DNA from: Rostrohypoxylon terebratum
Taxonomy: Eukaryota > Ascomycota > Sordariomycetes > Xylariales > Hypoxylaceae
Length of the DNA: 64,000 nucleotides
Direction: 5' to 3'
Assembly (NCBI GenBank): GCA_022497145.1
Contig: MU385859.1
Location: 1 to 64,000 of the forward strand
Shown here piece after piece: positions 35,301-48,711 of the stretch; position 1 is the first letter of the stretch, and each line of letters opens with the position of its first letter. The position numbers were made by a program, and so were the translations under genes. The notes beneath the pieces are model-generated. The model saw only the letters and a program-made list of their open reading frames with translations. It did not search any database and was not told the DNA's origin.

Positions 35301-36977
35301 GCTCACCAAAGAGATTCTCTGATTCAAACGAGGCGCCAATACGTTCTCGTTTAGTTTCCGAATTATCCCAATTGTCACCATATGCTAAATTGCGAGTCGG
35401 ATCGATATCGGTCATGGCTGCGACATTGGCATTATTCCCGGGGCTTGAGCCTGTGCCGTCCATAGATGGAGTCGCACCTACAATGTTCTGAGCCCCAGGT
35501 GGTGTTGGATATAAACCTCCTGGCAATGGATTGGCGGCGTTGTTAGGTCGCTGTAGAGTTAAAGGCGACAATCCACTCATATGTTGGTTCTGACCATCAG
35601 TTAAAGGTACCTCACGGGCTAGTGCGGCCTCCCTCTCTTTTTTGTTCTTTGCCATATTTTCCTCTCGCTCTCCGGCATCCAGAACCCATTGTTTTGCAAC
35701 TTTTAAAGGGTCAAAAGTGCGGTCAGGCTGGGACGAAGACTGGTCTTCTGTTTCACCTCCAATCAAGAGCCGTGAAAATATCTTACAAAAGCAAAGATTC
35801 ACAGGCCATGATATGCTAGGGGCTCCTATTAGCGGAGTTCGTTTCCCATCTATATTTTGTTCGGTTGGCTTCCGTCGTATCCGCTGGAGGCCGATCCAAT
35901 TTTGAGACTCGCAGAATGAAGATGGTATATTACGCGCTTGGAGAAATTTAGCACAAAGATTCCGCCAGGGACCGTCGTCTCTTTCAGACCGCAACCTCAT
36001 TACTTGAGTATCGGGTGACTGTGCAAATCCACTCTCGGTAGCGGAAGTATCTGAACTCGCAATAGGGTGGCAAGTAGCGAACATGCCCAATGGCGCGGCT
36101 AGAACTGTTACGCCGAGCGACGGCAAAGCATGTCCCAAGTTTTCCGATAAATTAATTATGCCTTCAGCCGCGGAGAGGGCAAGAGATATAACAAGGTTGC
36201 CTGTAGTCGTAAGATATATGCGCAGAGAAGCCAGAATAGCCGGGGTATCGATGCAATCGTTATGTGACGATCTAGGGAGGAGAAGGGTTCGAGAGCTCAA
36301 CGGGATAGCGCCGGTAGTGGCGCAAAAGCTAGAAGAAATTGCCGATAAAGCAGCAAGAATAAAATGTTCGTAAACGTCCTTGGTTGGAGTCGAGGAAGTG
36401 AGTTTCGAGTCAACAGATGAAATCATTCTAGACTCTTGTTCGCTTAGGGTAGGGAATGGCTGGACCGACGGAAGGGTGGCAGATTGCACACATCGATAAG
36501 ACGAATCGAAACCAGCTGATCCACTGGACGACGAGGAACTGGCTGGTGTGTTTCCTGCATTGGGGCCATATTGGCGATTCTTAGCTAGAGCAGCGGATTC
36601 CAAAACACCCTCTTCAATCAAAGAAAAGGTAAATCCAGCACTTCCAACAGATTTTGGGAAGGCCGGCGCAGTTGGCTGTCTATCCCTTTGCGACAGCCTG
36701 AAGCACCACACCCCCCGGCGAACGGTATCGAAGTAAGCCAAGAATCCATCTTTTCGAAGTCCGTTCTCGAGCTCGAGCGCATTGGAACCGAAAGATGCGA
36801 GAGTCGGAGAAACGGGATCGTAGAAAGCAAAGTTGACGGACGATATATTATTCTACATTGCGAATCCATCACGGTTAGTATCTAGTAAACAAACATCAAT
36901 GAATAAGAATATTGGCAATTGAAAGAGTCACGACTAACAATTACCAATGCATTAGTCTCATATTCTCCAGTGTCCAT
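32398..36977 (-). CDS. MED13: Mediator complex subunit 13 (SSN2/SRB9)
   Basis: Subunit of the CDK8 kinase module of Mediator, which regulates RNA polymerase II transcription in the nucleus. Two exons (36977-36945, 36852-32398) give 1495 aa. The short first exon encodes MDTGEYETNAL and continues as NNISSVNFAFYDP, matching the start of fungal Med13. The N-terminal domain contains GLRKDGFLAYF and RGVWCFRL. A long polar, low-complexity middle follows. The C-terminal Med13 domain carries the family ending SHRLNNSSSLIELNPALVSG, YLVKRGG, and finally WHIAAAEKAVKALYMLM at the stop. Two further in-frame ATGs upstream (36989, 36998) are possible starts. The gene is divergent from ENP2 across about 0.9 kb. 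This is conserved housekeeping content and marks ordinary chromosomal DNA. Confidence 0.92.
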
Positions 36978-37902
36978 ATCGTAAATCATATCAATCATCC
37001 CGATGCGACAACCGTTCCCATGCGAGTGGCGATATGGCACAAGAAGCCTTTAACCGAGCGATGGCTAACGTAAGGATCGAAGGGTCAAAGTACGATGATG
37101 GATGAGAGTTTGATGAATTGCTTTTAATCTTTGAGGTCTCCAGCACATGCCGAACTCCATCTCGGCTATGACTATGCCGAGAGGAGGCAATGCGAAGCTC
37201 GAATCACGAAGAGCGAAGCAAGCAGTAAGCGGGTTTCCAGACAATTATTGAGCCATGGGACATGGAAGTTTCGGCGTCGTAGGTATTTGACAGGTATTAG
37301 CTGGAGAATTGTAGGTATTTACGAGGGAAATAGTAATGAGTAGCAGAAAATCTTTAATTTTGTCGCGTCGTTGGTCGGATGTGTACGGTCATGGCTAGGT
37401 CAGCTGCTGTGCCTAGGGTGGCCTTAGTGTAAGTTGTTGGAGGACTCAGGAAGGGTTGAGAATGAAGAACTGTGGAAGTGGAAGCTTTGAAGTTCTCCGG
37501 CAAATTCCACGAATTTGTCACGAGGATTTTGGTGGTACATCCATACATGTACCTATTTGTTAGAGCTAAGCAGCCACAGGGTAGCTGTGACTTTTCATTG
37601 GACACAATGTTAGTATGGGTCTTTAAGCGGAACCCGGATTCGAAGGTGGGCAGGGACGGGGCAGGACGGGTCTCGGGCAGATGCAAGGCAATGACGAACT
37701 AGTAAGTTTAGAGGGTTTGAGCTAGAAATGGCCGGGGTATTCCTTATCGATCAGATATACCCACTAAATCTTCTTATCGCCCCTCTAGTGTACTTTCTTG
37801 GTAACATAACCTTGAGCTCGCATTTTTTTTTTTCGTCGATCGCATTTTGCTTCACTTTCCATTTCCAAATTTCGAGACTTCTCGCCGGCAACCTCGGTCG
37901 TC
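36978..37902. promoter_or_regulatory. divergent promoter region MED13 / ENP2
   Basis: Just over 900 nt between two divergent start codons. Pyrimidine-rich stretches (for example around 37826 and 37850-37865) lie upstream of the ENP2 start. I see no coding frame that I would support. Confidence 0.45.
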
Positions 37903-40093
37903 ATGAAAGTCACCAACCAAGGCGATGTGTCCGTGTACACAATAGCCGGCGCGAATACAGCGCGTCCACTTCCCGACTGGTATATTAACATGGATCTCGT
38001 TGATTGAGAAAGATCAATTAACCAAATACATATGCAGGTTGGCACGCCGCCGAAAACGTAGTCTAAAATCGGACCCCGAATATCAGAATCGAATAGAACT
38101 TCTTCAAGATTTTGAATTCGAAGAAGCTAGCCACTGTGTCAGAGTATCAGAAGATAATGACTGGATTATGTCAAGTGGAACATGTACGTTGCGACACCAC
38201 GTCCCGTCTCTTCTCCCGTCTCGTCAAAGTGTATCATTGAGGGATGTCGGATGCTGTCCTGTCGGATAGGATACTAATGCATCTCTCGTTCAGACAAGCC
38301 GCAATTCCACGTCCACTATCTGCCCCATCTCGCATTATCATATTCGAGACATACCAAATCTCTCAACACGACCTTCCTCCTCCTCTCAACCGATTATTCT
38401 AAATCCCTACATCTACAGAGTGACAGAAAACTAGAATTTCACGTAAGATTCGAATTCTCGCTACACGATCCGTTTCCAAACTTAGTTGCCAACACTAACC
38501 AACCAATAATAGACCCCAGCCGGTTGCCACTATGAATTACGTCTGCCCAGGTACGGAAGAGATTTGGTCTACGATCGCCATGCCACTGAAGCCTTGGTTC
38601 CCTCGGTAGGACTCGATTCCGACGGCAATGGCGAGGTATTCCGGATGAACCTCGAAGTCGGAAGATTCATGAAATCATACCAAGTCGACGTTGGTACCGA
38701 TGACGGCGTCGAAACTGGGTTGCAAGGAAGCATCGGTGTTGGGAGCGTGAATACGGCAGCAATCGCTGAAAATAGCCACAATCTTCTTGCGTTTGGTACT
38801 TCGATAGGTTCGGTCGAGTTTTGGGACTCGCGATCCAAATCACGAGTTGCCATTCTTGGAGGCCAAGAAGGCGAAATAACAGCACTCGATTTCAACCCTT
38901 CAGGCCTTTCGCTAGCGACCGGAACGTCGAATGGACTCATCAAACTTTTCGATCTACGAAGCCCAAAACCGCTGCTACAGAAGGACCATGGACCTGGATT
39001 TCCAATCAAGAATCTCATTCATCTAACCACGTCTTCCCAGGAAAAGAAGGTCCTGTCTGCAGACAAGCAGATGATCAAGATATGGGATGAGCTCGATGGC
39101 GAGACCTGGACCTCAGTTGAACCATTAGTTGACATAAATTTTGTCACCTGGTGTAAGAACACCGGAATGATTCTCACTGCGAACGAGGGCAAACCCCTAC
39201 ACAGTTTCTTCATCCCCCAATTAGGACCTGCACCGCGATGGTGCTCGTTCCTCGATAATATGGTCGAGGAGATGGCTGAAGAAGTCAGCACCGATCAATA
39301 CGACAATTTCAAGTTCTTGACATTACCAGAACTGAAATCTCTCAGCCTGGCACACTTAATTGGCAAGACAAACTTGCTGCGTCCTTACATGCATGGATAC
39401 TTTGTAGCCTCCAAATTATACGATCAGGCTCGCTTAATCGCCAATCCGTATGCTGTGGAAGAGGAGCGCGCCAAGCGCATCAAAGAAAAGGTCGAAAAGG
39501 AGCGTGCTAGCCGAATCCGTGGAAATAAGAAGGTCAAGGTTAATCAAAAATTAGTTGACAAACTACTCAAACGCCAAGAGAAGAGAGCCCACGTCGATAC
39601 AAAGGCGGGTGTACTTGGCGACGAACGATTCAACCGATTGTTCGAAGACGAAGAGTTCAAGATCGATGAGAATAGTCGCGAGTTCCAGGTCCTCAACCCA
39701 AGCACGAAAGTTAACCCGGAAACAGGCGTAAAAACTACAATCCCAGGCGCTCAATTCTCGGATGACACCGATGAAGTTTCGACTGACGTCGACGATAGCG
39801 AAGACGAAATAATTCCCAAGAAAGGCGAGCCAGAAGAAATGGTAATGCGGGTTAGAACATCCAACCAAGGCGGCAGTCGTACATCCAAAGACACCTCCCT
39901 AGGCTCCAGGACCCAAAAGACGGGTAGGGTTAGCAAAGCTAGAAATGGCGAGATAGTTGGAGAGAGACAGGTTACATTCGTCCCGGAATCGAGGAAGAAG
40001 AAGATGGATGATGAGGCTCCCAAGCCACAGACAAAAGATCGACGAACAGATTCAAGACGGAGTGCCAGTACTAATACCTTCAGGCGGCTTTGA
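37903..40093 (+). CDS. ENP2: ribosome biogenesis protein ENP2 / NOL10 homologue
   Basis: Nucleolar WD-repeat protein needed for small-subunit pre-rRNA processing (yeast Enp2, human NOL10). Four exons (37903-37979, 38038-38183, 38294-38442, 38513-40093) sum to 650 aa. It begins MKVTNQGDVSVYTIAG, the conserved N-terminus of the family. WD40 repeats fill about residues 50-350 (for example GTSIGSVEFWDSRS and GTSNGLIKLFDLRS). These are followed by a basic Lys/Arg-rich linker (KRIKEKVEKERASRIR), the NUC153 motif DERFNRLFEDEEFKID, and an acidic then basic tail ending in Ser/Arg-rich sequence. All three splice junctions restore uninterrupted family sequence. Conserved housekeeping gene. Confidence 0.95.
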
Positions 40094-40290
40094 TACCCAA
40101 CAGAATACTAGCGATAATTGATGGTGATACATATCCAGAATACAATCGACTTTGCTTCCCCCAACTCCATGCTCCAATCCCAAGGGAAGCTAGTTAATTA
40201 CAATGCCCACCCCAATGACTCTATTTCCCCTGCTCTTAACTAGCGTTGGCCAGCCCATTGTCAGTTTACCATTTGGCTCATTACGATCAT

Positions 40291-40831
40291 TCACTTTCTT
40301 GTCCATTTCTTGCTCCTGCCCTCTGGGCTCTGTCGAACACTAGATTGGGCTAGTCCCTTTTCGACATCTTCCGGTCGAAGTCGAGGCGTGGGCGGTACGT
40401 CGTCCAACCGTACACGACCGCGAGAGCTATCCTTAACTGATTTCGGGAATTCGGAGCGACGAGGGGTGAGGGCGGTGACCACCTTCCTTGCAGAACGCCG
40501 GATGCTTTCTCTGACCTTCCATTCTCTCTTCTTGGCGAGATAAAAGAGTACTGCAGTAGAAACTGTGCCTGGTCAGCACGTCGAAATAATCCGTTGCAAA
40601 GGGGAACTCACTGCCAAGCACACACACGACCGCCACAACAACTATTATTGCGACTATGGCGCCATGAGAAATTTGGACAACACCGGGGCTGCTTCCAGAA
40701 GCCCCAGCTGAATTATCAATGCTTCCACCAGAGCTGATCGATCCAGGTCCGCTGTCGCCTTCGCTGTAGGGCTGGTCCGTTGCCAAGGGGAACGAGTCTG
40801 AAGAAGTAGAGGTCGCCATAGTGACTTGCAC
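40291..40831 (-). CDS. small single-pass membrane protein, function unknown
   Basis: Two exons (40831-40612, 40562-40291) give 163 aa. A Ser/Gly/Asp-rich N-terminal segment is followed by one strong transmembrane helix (GAIVAIIVVVAVVCVLG continuing across the splice into STAVLFYLA) and a basic cytoplasmic-type tail (AKKREWKVRESIRRSARK) with Pro-Arg-rich sequence. This Ser-rich/TM/basic layout is common among fungal membrane proteins of unknown role. The intron lies inside the transmembrane helix. A second ATG four codons downstream (40819) is a possible start. It is convergent with ENP2. I do not recognise a family. Confidence 0.7.
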
Positions 40832-43669
40832 TAGCTGGTCAGAAATGAATACAAGTGAGATCCAGCACTCTGGTTCAAGGTGGAACGACGTGGGACGACG
40901 TAAGGCGACCGCTAAAGAATTTGAGCAAACCTCACCCAGCCATACAGAATGATGTTGGGAGGAGGAAGGAAACCAGGATTGATATCATGCCACATGGGGG
41001 CTTCGGGTACTTATGAACAAGGCATTCCTTGCGGGGGGGGTTCTAGTTGAGGCGCTTGGAGACACCGTTCTGCGAAGGCACAGTAGCTATCCGATGGGTG
41101 TGACAGGTCATGCATGATGGGTACTTGTAGAAATCTCAGTAGAGAAGACTACGACATGGTGTACCTTACCCTCCTAGAGGTTCGATGCACATATGGCAGT
41201 TGAGACGGCATGGGTCCCGGCATTTTAGACGAGCGCTCATTGGGTACCGCGAAGCTTCACGTCGAAAGAGGTGCATTAAGATCTGTTCTATTTAGATCGT
41301 CTCGGCTAGCCATTGGTTGCTGGGATCTTCGCGGCGCTTAACTTAAGGGCGCTTTGCGACTTGACCCCTTGTCATTCTACCAATCAGCGCGCAACAACAG
41401 GGGTTCGTAGCAGGGATACCGCTTTTCTCAACCACATTGTCACATCTGTCGCCCGAGCTCGCTTCCTTTGACGTCGTTCTACAATTTGTTGAAGAAATCT
41501 CCATCACGAAATATTTCCCTATTTGCATTGCCGGCGGTCGAATGAAGTGCTACGTGTGTTTATACCTAACCATTTACAGCTAGTCCCCCTCATACATAGT
41601 TTCGCAGCACGATATCGCAGCGTTCCAAGAAAACGAGAAACGAAGTCATGATCGGGTTCAAGCAAGCCTAGACGCCAGCGCCAGTCAATTCCTATACCAT
41701 AGAGGCGTCATCATGCCGCGCGTATTTAAGAGCATAAAATAACTACAAGCCACCTTCAGATCTAATCGCGACCCGTCTCATTTGCCGCCCCCAGATATTT
41801 ATACACGGAATTTGAATATTATTGCGCTTACTTAGATGGCTAAGAGGTAAAAACGGCAGACTAAGCTTGACGTAATTACTATTAATTGGCGCCGCTTTGG
41901 TGTAATTCCTCTATGTTGCATCAACACCCTCGTCAACCAGCAAGTCATCTTGCAGTCTAACATCTCCAGTACTATCCACAGGCGAGCTTTTTCAGTTATC
42001 TCCCTTTCATATTTGGGACCATGGGGACATTAGTAGTCTATAGAGGAAACGCCATTCAAGCTGCAGCAGACGCCAAGCGCGGGTTAGTTAAGGAGTGTGT
42101 CCGACTCCATGCAGGTCAGCTATTCGGCCGGAAATCGGGACCCTTCATGCGAAGATAATGGCCGGATGGCCGACGGCCATTCAACCGCGAGGAATGTTCT
42201 TTAAATAAGACACGGATTTATTGATTGCAACCGGATCATAGGAATTCCGATGTTGTGCTATCAATAGAAACATGACTTCCGGTCTTGCAGTTGTGCTACA
42301 ACCTGGAACGTCAGTATCGCTACTAACGTTTGATTCTGGCGATGCGAGTTAGAGTTAGAAGTTGTAAAAAGCTATAAACTCGCACTAGCTGGCCCAGGTC
42401 TGATGCAACTGCCTACCTAGTAGGGACTATAGACTAAAATAGATATATTTGTTGGGCATCAATTTAGCGCGGCAAAGCTCTTTCGCCAATATTTCTTCTA
42501 CATCTAACCGCCATCTCATTTAACTACCTAGTAGATGTCTACTACAATCCAAGTTACCTTGTTTCGTATGCTTAAGTAGGTATTGCCAAGCCTTCCACGA
42601 AGGTCCAAGGATAGAGAGTTCCTTGGGAGAGCATCCCTTAGGTTAGCGTTTAGCAGTAGCTAGACAAGCAAGGTAGCAGAAACTTAAAGCTCCTCGCGCA
42701 ACAATAGAGTTTTTTCCTTGCTCCCAGGTTTGCACTGTGACACTAGGGCCAAACTCTCAAGCTGTGTGAGTGCTTCTATTTCCCCAAGCTCCGTGTATTT
42801 GCATTTGAAATCAAGTGCTCGAGTTGCTAAGGCCATCTTGGCTGTGGAAAGATGTATTGTATCATGAATCCTTGCTCACAGCACTTTGATTTGAGTCAGA
42901 GTTCCCAGATACCTAAAAAAACATTCCAGCCGTTTGTTCTTCAAAACCTCAGAGAAAACTGGACTATTCCTCGGAATGCTTCAGGACTGTTTTGCTCAAT
43001 TGTGTTAACTTCATCCAAATTTATCGTGAAGTGCTATGAAATTATTACTACATATGTGTTACCTAGGTCCTAGGTAGCTATACATCACCATCGTAGTTTT
43101 TATTCGGTTTGTTCATTCAATGACAACTCGTGATTTCCCTTCTGTCTAGGTAGGTGTCTAGGTAGGCACCTAAAGGGGCATGATATTACAACCCTGAAGT
43201 TTAAGTAAACAAAGAAGGAACCCATCCATATAACCCTTAGAAGGCTCAGGACTCTTATGGCCTCCATGCTAGGTATGTAGGATTTAGCCGTGGAAAAGGC
43301 ATTGGGGAGATCGATTGCCACTGGGGGCGTCGCTTCCTGGGTCAAACGAGATCACAGATAGTGACCTCCAGGGCTGTAGGCGCCCCTTTCTTTTTCCGCT
43401 TTCCATCAGCAGCTACTTCCTCACAACAGTAAATGTAGGTGCACAACGCACAACTTTGGAAACTTGAAAATTTCCTTTGGAATTTAGATTGAGCACTTAT
43501 AATTGTCCACTTGTTCATGTCCATATGCTGGCGAAGGAGGCTGTATTGTGGCCATGATAATTCGGCATCCAAACAATAAGCCTCTACCCAGATACCATGC
43601 TGGTTGCTTCACGCCAAAATTCTCTGGCAAGCTTTTTGTAGCTCATTTTTCAATCAAAGTTTTGTCGAA
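40832..43669. other. long gene-free stretch
   Basis: About 2.8 kb without a frame I can support. It includes a G run near 41031, AT-rich blocks around 41860-41900, and TAGGTA/CCTAGG units around 42415, 42520 and 43055-43165. Short frames on both strands (61-103 codons) overlap one another and lack domains. It must contain the promoters of the flanking genes; I see no transposon ends. Confidence 0.45.
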
Positions 43670-46600
43670 ATGTCTCCTAACAAGTCTTCATATGAGGCGC
43701 TTGAGCACTCGACCTCCGATGAGCCTACGGCCACTAAGTCTCCTACTATGCCAGGTCAAATTGAGCTCATACAGCCATTGCAAGATTCACAAGGCTCGAG
43801 TAGTGCCACCTTAGCTCAAGATACTGCTACTAGACATCCATGTCAAGATACTCATCCCATCCCTCCCATCCCTCCCGTCGGCGTGAGCCGTTTCGCTCGC
43901 CCAGCAATTGAAACAGCTGAAGAAATAGGAGCAGGTTTCCAATACCAACCTCCACCAGGTCGGGCCGTCCCTCAGAAACCCAACAAGAAGCAAGAAGCCT
44001 TAGTTGCCTCAACGCAAGCAGCCGCAGTTATACCGCCAGAAAGAATTTCAGCTTCTGGAACACTTGAGATTTTCGGCCATGATAACCGGCAGAGGGTTCC
44101 ACCGTCTGATCATCATGTAGAGGAAATCGAACAGCCTGAAGCCGATTCCCCTACGGCCACTTTATTAAACCCTTGTAACATCACAAAAGCTCTACAGAAT
44201 GTCCCAGATCACGATACTCGCTATGTCCAAGAGCCAACCTCCAATATACCAAATCCACCTCGTGACGAGAATGGACCTAGGTTGCCCTTCCCCAATAGCA
44301 ACCAAGATGAGATTCATTCGGCGCACCCGCAAACCAGGAAGCGTAAAGCCTCGTATTCTCCTCCAGCTACTGCTCAATTTCCAAAGTTCATTTCTGATGC
44401 GCGCCGCAAAGCCCTTGCAAAATTGCCACCCCCTAATAATCAGTCGCCACAGCGAAAGTCTCCTGTATTATCTGCAACCTCTCCCGATCGTCAATTGACA
44501 CAGAAAGAGGAGACGTCCATCAAAAGAACTCATCTGAACAACCCACAGCACCTAGCCATTGATAAGCCTGCCTCGAAGATCTTGGACGTCAATAAACTCG
44601 TTGGCGATGAGCGTCCTGGGAAAACTGAACATTCTTCAAGAAAACACCATTCAGGCGGGCGGTCGAAAAGAAAAGAACTCACACGACCCATCCTTCTCGA
44701 CTCGCCCGAGTGTGAGCCTACATCGATGATGAGGCCTTGCTCCCAAGCATCAAACATTTCGAAGCCACGAGCTCCCTTAAAGACACACCACCGCCACCAC
44801 CACCAACGTACACCAACTCGTGAACAGAATAGTCTCAATCTCATGAAGTTTGCAAAGTCATGGAATACAAACTACATCTATAATCAGAAGCTTTTAGATC
44901 GTTGGGAGCAGAAGTTGGGAAGCCTCGAGGAGCATATCACGGCACAGGATTCGACTATTTCGCAGTATCAGCGAGAAATTGAACATCGCGACCAGATCAT
45001 TGACGATCTATCGGCTAAGGAAGGGGAGCTCCGTGCTCAAAACCAGAAAGTTCAGGATGAGATTACCGCGTCCTCTAACGCACGAAAGAAACTGGAGGAA
45101 AAGTTGCGAGCGTGTAGAAATCGGTTGAATGATGCGATCAATGAGCAACAGCAACTTTTCCTACGATGCAAAGAGAACTGCGAAAAGGCGATCACAACCA
45201 TTCAAACAGAGGGACACACCCAAAAAGAATCCGTAGACAATGCAACTGCGACTATAGAGTCACTCCGAAATGAAATGAAGCAAAAGGTCGCTGAAGTTAT
45301 TTCCGATACTAATGGACGGATTGAAAATTGTAAGCATACCAACGCCTTGTCATAGAGTAGATATTAACTGGCATTTAGTGAAAAATATCATAGATTCCCT
45401 TGAACTCCAATTGATCGAGCGCGAAAAGGAACTAGAGCGCGAACGACAACACTCTCTAGACCTCAGTAGCCAGATCACTGAGTTTCGCAAATTGAATGAA
45501 CAATCAATTCAATCAGTAGCTACCCAGAACCAAGAGTTATTGGAGAAAATGAGGTTAGATCGAGAGCATGGAGAAGATAGGGATGCCTTGATCCGAAAGC
45601 AGAATGAGAAGTATGGAATAGCCCCCTTTAATTCAGAGCATCACTAACTAGGTAGAATCGATACCGTCCTGAAGATCCTAGAAGAAACGAGACTGAAAAC
45701 AGCAGATCCGAATATTTTGGTGCAAAATTTGGAAGGCCTTCATAATACCACAGTCGAAAGGTACGTGTTCAAAGGGTGTTTGGGAAACTACATTCTCACT
45801 AGCACCCAGGATCGTTGCAGGAGTGAAGAATTCCATCGAGTCACATCGAGATTCCATTTTTGCCGACCAAAGTACCCTGAATGAAAATATCGGGGAAATT
45901 CACCTCCTATGCACAGGAATTTGCGAGCGGTTGACGGATGCCAATAATGTCGCCGAATGGCAAGGAAGAGCGCACGATGCCGACATGGCTATCCATAATT
46001 ATGTGCAAAACATCCAAGAGCTGCAAGATGAGGTTAACCAAATGAATATTCGCTCAAGCCAAGAATTGGAGGAACGAGAAAAGCTCAAAAACCAACTGGC
46101 TGGCCTTCAAAACGCAGCAGCCAACGAACGAGCTGCAAACGAGAAAGTAAGAGTCCTCGAAGAAGAAATGAAGCGGCTCCGGGAGATTCTCAATGGCAGG
46201 GATGCCACAATAATTCGTTCCAATAATGATTTTAAGGCGGTTCGAGAAGAACTGAGAGCACAGGCTCGCATTGTGCAGGACAAAGAAAAACAGATTCGGG
46301 ATGAGAATGAGCTGCACCAGAAAGCTATGGAACTAAATATTCAGCAACACAAACAAGAAACATCTCGAGTCGTATCCAAAATAACGAATGAGTATAAGGA
46401 AAAACTCCAGGCTGGTGAGGAGCGACTACAAGAAGCCATTACAGCTCGCACACAACTTGAGCATGAGTTGACCGAATTACGGCGGGAAAGGGAGATCTCG
46501 GATCAGGCGAATATCGATGAAGACCTTGGCCAAATTCGAAGCGAACTGGTTGAGATGGTGACTTCAATGACCGGGTTGACAATAAGCCTGCAAGAGTCTG

Positions 46601-47580
46601 AGCAAGAACGAGGGACTTTGCAAAGGAGCCTGGAAAAGTGGTCGCGCGATAGAGGTGAGATTGGCCAAATGAGAAATCTCCTAGGACAACTGGCAAAGGA
46701 CCAACCAAATGCCATTCAAATGGGCGAGCGATTAAAGGAGCTGCTGGAAATACAGAAGAGATTGTCAGGTACTCTCGAATATCACCAAGCAGGGCTGGCC
46801 AGCTTGGGGTTCACGATGGGCTCTAGTGAGAACCAGCCAAACCTCGAGACGTTGATCCATTCAGCGGGTCATTCTGATGTAACGGGAGGCCCACGAAGCG
46901 ATGGTGTCCATACACGGGAATTGCAGAATCTTAAGCGGAAAGTCGTCGTACAATCTCCAGCTAACGATGATGAGCCTACTTCCTTGATGTCGATTGAAGA
47001 GGAAAGGAGCACTAGGCGACACATACTGCCCCCACGAGGAATCATGAAGGTAACTACTCGAAATTCCTCGGGAGAACGGGAAGTAGACGGAAGTGCGCCC
47101 GTCGCAGATTCTCCAATATCAATAGCCTCACAACCGTCCACCAGTCGTAAAATAGCGAAACGAGGGTCAAAGGCTCCTCTCACCACCCACAGTCTGTACA
47201 ATCGGCCCGTTGCAGGGTCAGTTTTGGGGGCGGGTAGCAGACAAGGCGACGAAAGCAAGTCTAGCTACAATGAACATACCGGGGATGATGATATAAATCA
47301 GGCTGAGTCTGGAGATGGTGGCTCCGGAGGACTTGTTGGAATGGATAACGTTGGTGAACCTCCCACGAAACGACAACGGACTAACGGATATCACGTTCCC
47401 CAAAGAGTTAAACTATCTCATTCCATGTCCGGCCAGTTGCCGGCTAAGGTGGATAGCCGAGAACCTGTAGAAGTACCATCACCAGGGCAAGGGACTCTAG
47501 GAGGTCCTAGAGAAAGAAGACCATCGAACCTTTTAACTTATGGTTCACAGGGCTTAGGAACGGCACGACCACGCGACTGA
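43670..47580 (+). CDS. large coiled-coil protein, function unknown
   Basis: Four exons (43670-45329, 45379-45610, 45656-45760, 45810-47580) sum to 1255 aa. Residues ~1-390 are disordered and rich in Pro, Ser, Thr and His, including HHRHHHQRTP. Residues ~400-1000 are long heptad-rich coiled coil (for example EREKELERERQHSLDLSSQ and EEREKLKNQL), and the last ~250 residues are again disordered with basic patches. No enzyme motif is visible. The disordered-coil-disordered layout is what transverse-filament proteins of the synaptonemal complex (Sordaria Sme4 type) and other nuclear or spindle scaffolds look like. That link is a guess from shape, not from sequence identity. I chose MSPNKSS as the start; an upstream in-frame ATG at 43604 is possible. 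Confidence 0.8.
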
Positions 47581-48258
47581 TTGCTCATTGCCATCAGCAC
47601 AACAAGCGCAACGGATGGTCAATCAATCGCAGCTTCTTCGCAAAAAAGGCATGCAGCCAAGATTGAGTAACTCGACAAGATGTGCCTCGCAAGACTAAAG
47701 CCATAGCAGAGCACTTCTTCCCACGCGATGCCGATGGCAGAGCGCATGCAATGAATTTTCGTACACAATTCAATTTCGCTTTGCTCCACACTCTTCCAGT
47801 TAATACAATTACTATTTGACGGGGTTAGATGGGCCACGGCTAGAAAATGTAACGATGGGTCTGGAGAAAGGGCCTTGTGGAATCCAAGCTGGGAATTTGC
47901 TTCAGATGATGGTCATGATTTAAAGAAACGGAGAAAATATATAGTCGAGCGGCCGATTCATCTTAGTCTTGTCGGCCGGTAAGGCGGATGTAGTAATCAA
48001 ATATTTTACTTCCCAATGGTGCGCGTAACCTGGAGAATCGTGAATATATGTCAGGACCACAATAGGGCAGGCCTCTTTTGAGTATAATACACTATATATG
48101 TATACAACTATGATAATACCCGCGAGGCCGCATCCCGGGATGCTTCCTTCACACGTATGTCTTTTCGACAGGTGAGAGGTAGAGGCTCCTACAATACTCG
48201 GGGCTTTGGTCATCGTAATGTCGTGAGGTGTCGTTAAACTAGGCAGCGCGCGCTCCAA
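47581..48258. other. intergenic
   Basis: About 680 nt between the convergent coiled-coil and bL33m genes. The small frames here look like chance. No RNA gene or repeat seen. Confidence 0.45.
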
Positions 48259-48711
48259 CTATTTCACTCTCCGCTTCTGTTCGAGGAAAAGCACCTTTTT
48301 CCGTACTGGATACGCAGGGAGATTAGCCAAGATCTCGAACTCTAAAGTCAACAACATCTGTCCGTAAAACCGGAAGACTCCATCTAAAGGTCTAATGACG
48401 ACTGATCGAGCAGAAAAGGGAATCGGACAAGTCGCAATTTGATAGTTTCACAGCAAGTTCCTCGACTAATCGAGGCAGATCAACGGAGTGGGAACGTACC
48501 TACGGGGTCGTATTTCAACATGCTCAGGGGCTTGGAGGTTCGCGGGCGCGTGAAGCTGTAGAAGAAGCCGGTCATGGCCATCGATATGAGACGCACCGGG
48601 ATGGTGCGGGACTTGGCTAGACAACGTAATGAGTTAGCGGGCCGTCGCGTTCGGGGTTCGGTTTTTCGTGGTCGGAGGGGAGTCGGGTTTGGGTTTACCT
48701 TTCTTCGCCAT
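48259..48711 (-). CDS. MRPL39: mitochondrial large-subunit ribosomal protein bL33m
   Basis: Structural protein of the mitochondrial 54S subunit (bacterial L33 family; yeast Mrpl39). Three small exons (48711-48699, 48616-48500, 48305-48259) give 58 aa. The spliced protein starts MAKKAKSRTIPVRLISMA, continues TGFFYSFTRPR and KPLSMLKYDP, and ends VRKKVLFLEQKRRVK, which matches the family over its whole length. The first exon holds only four codons plus one base. Each intron has GT-AG ends, and phases match. The exons are too short to appear as long open frames, so the gene is easily missed; an overlapping plus-strand frame at 48574-48882 is its shadow. Confidence 0.93.
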
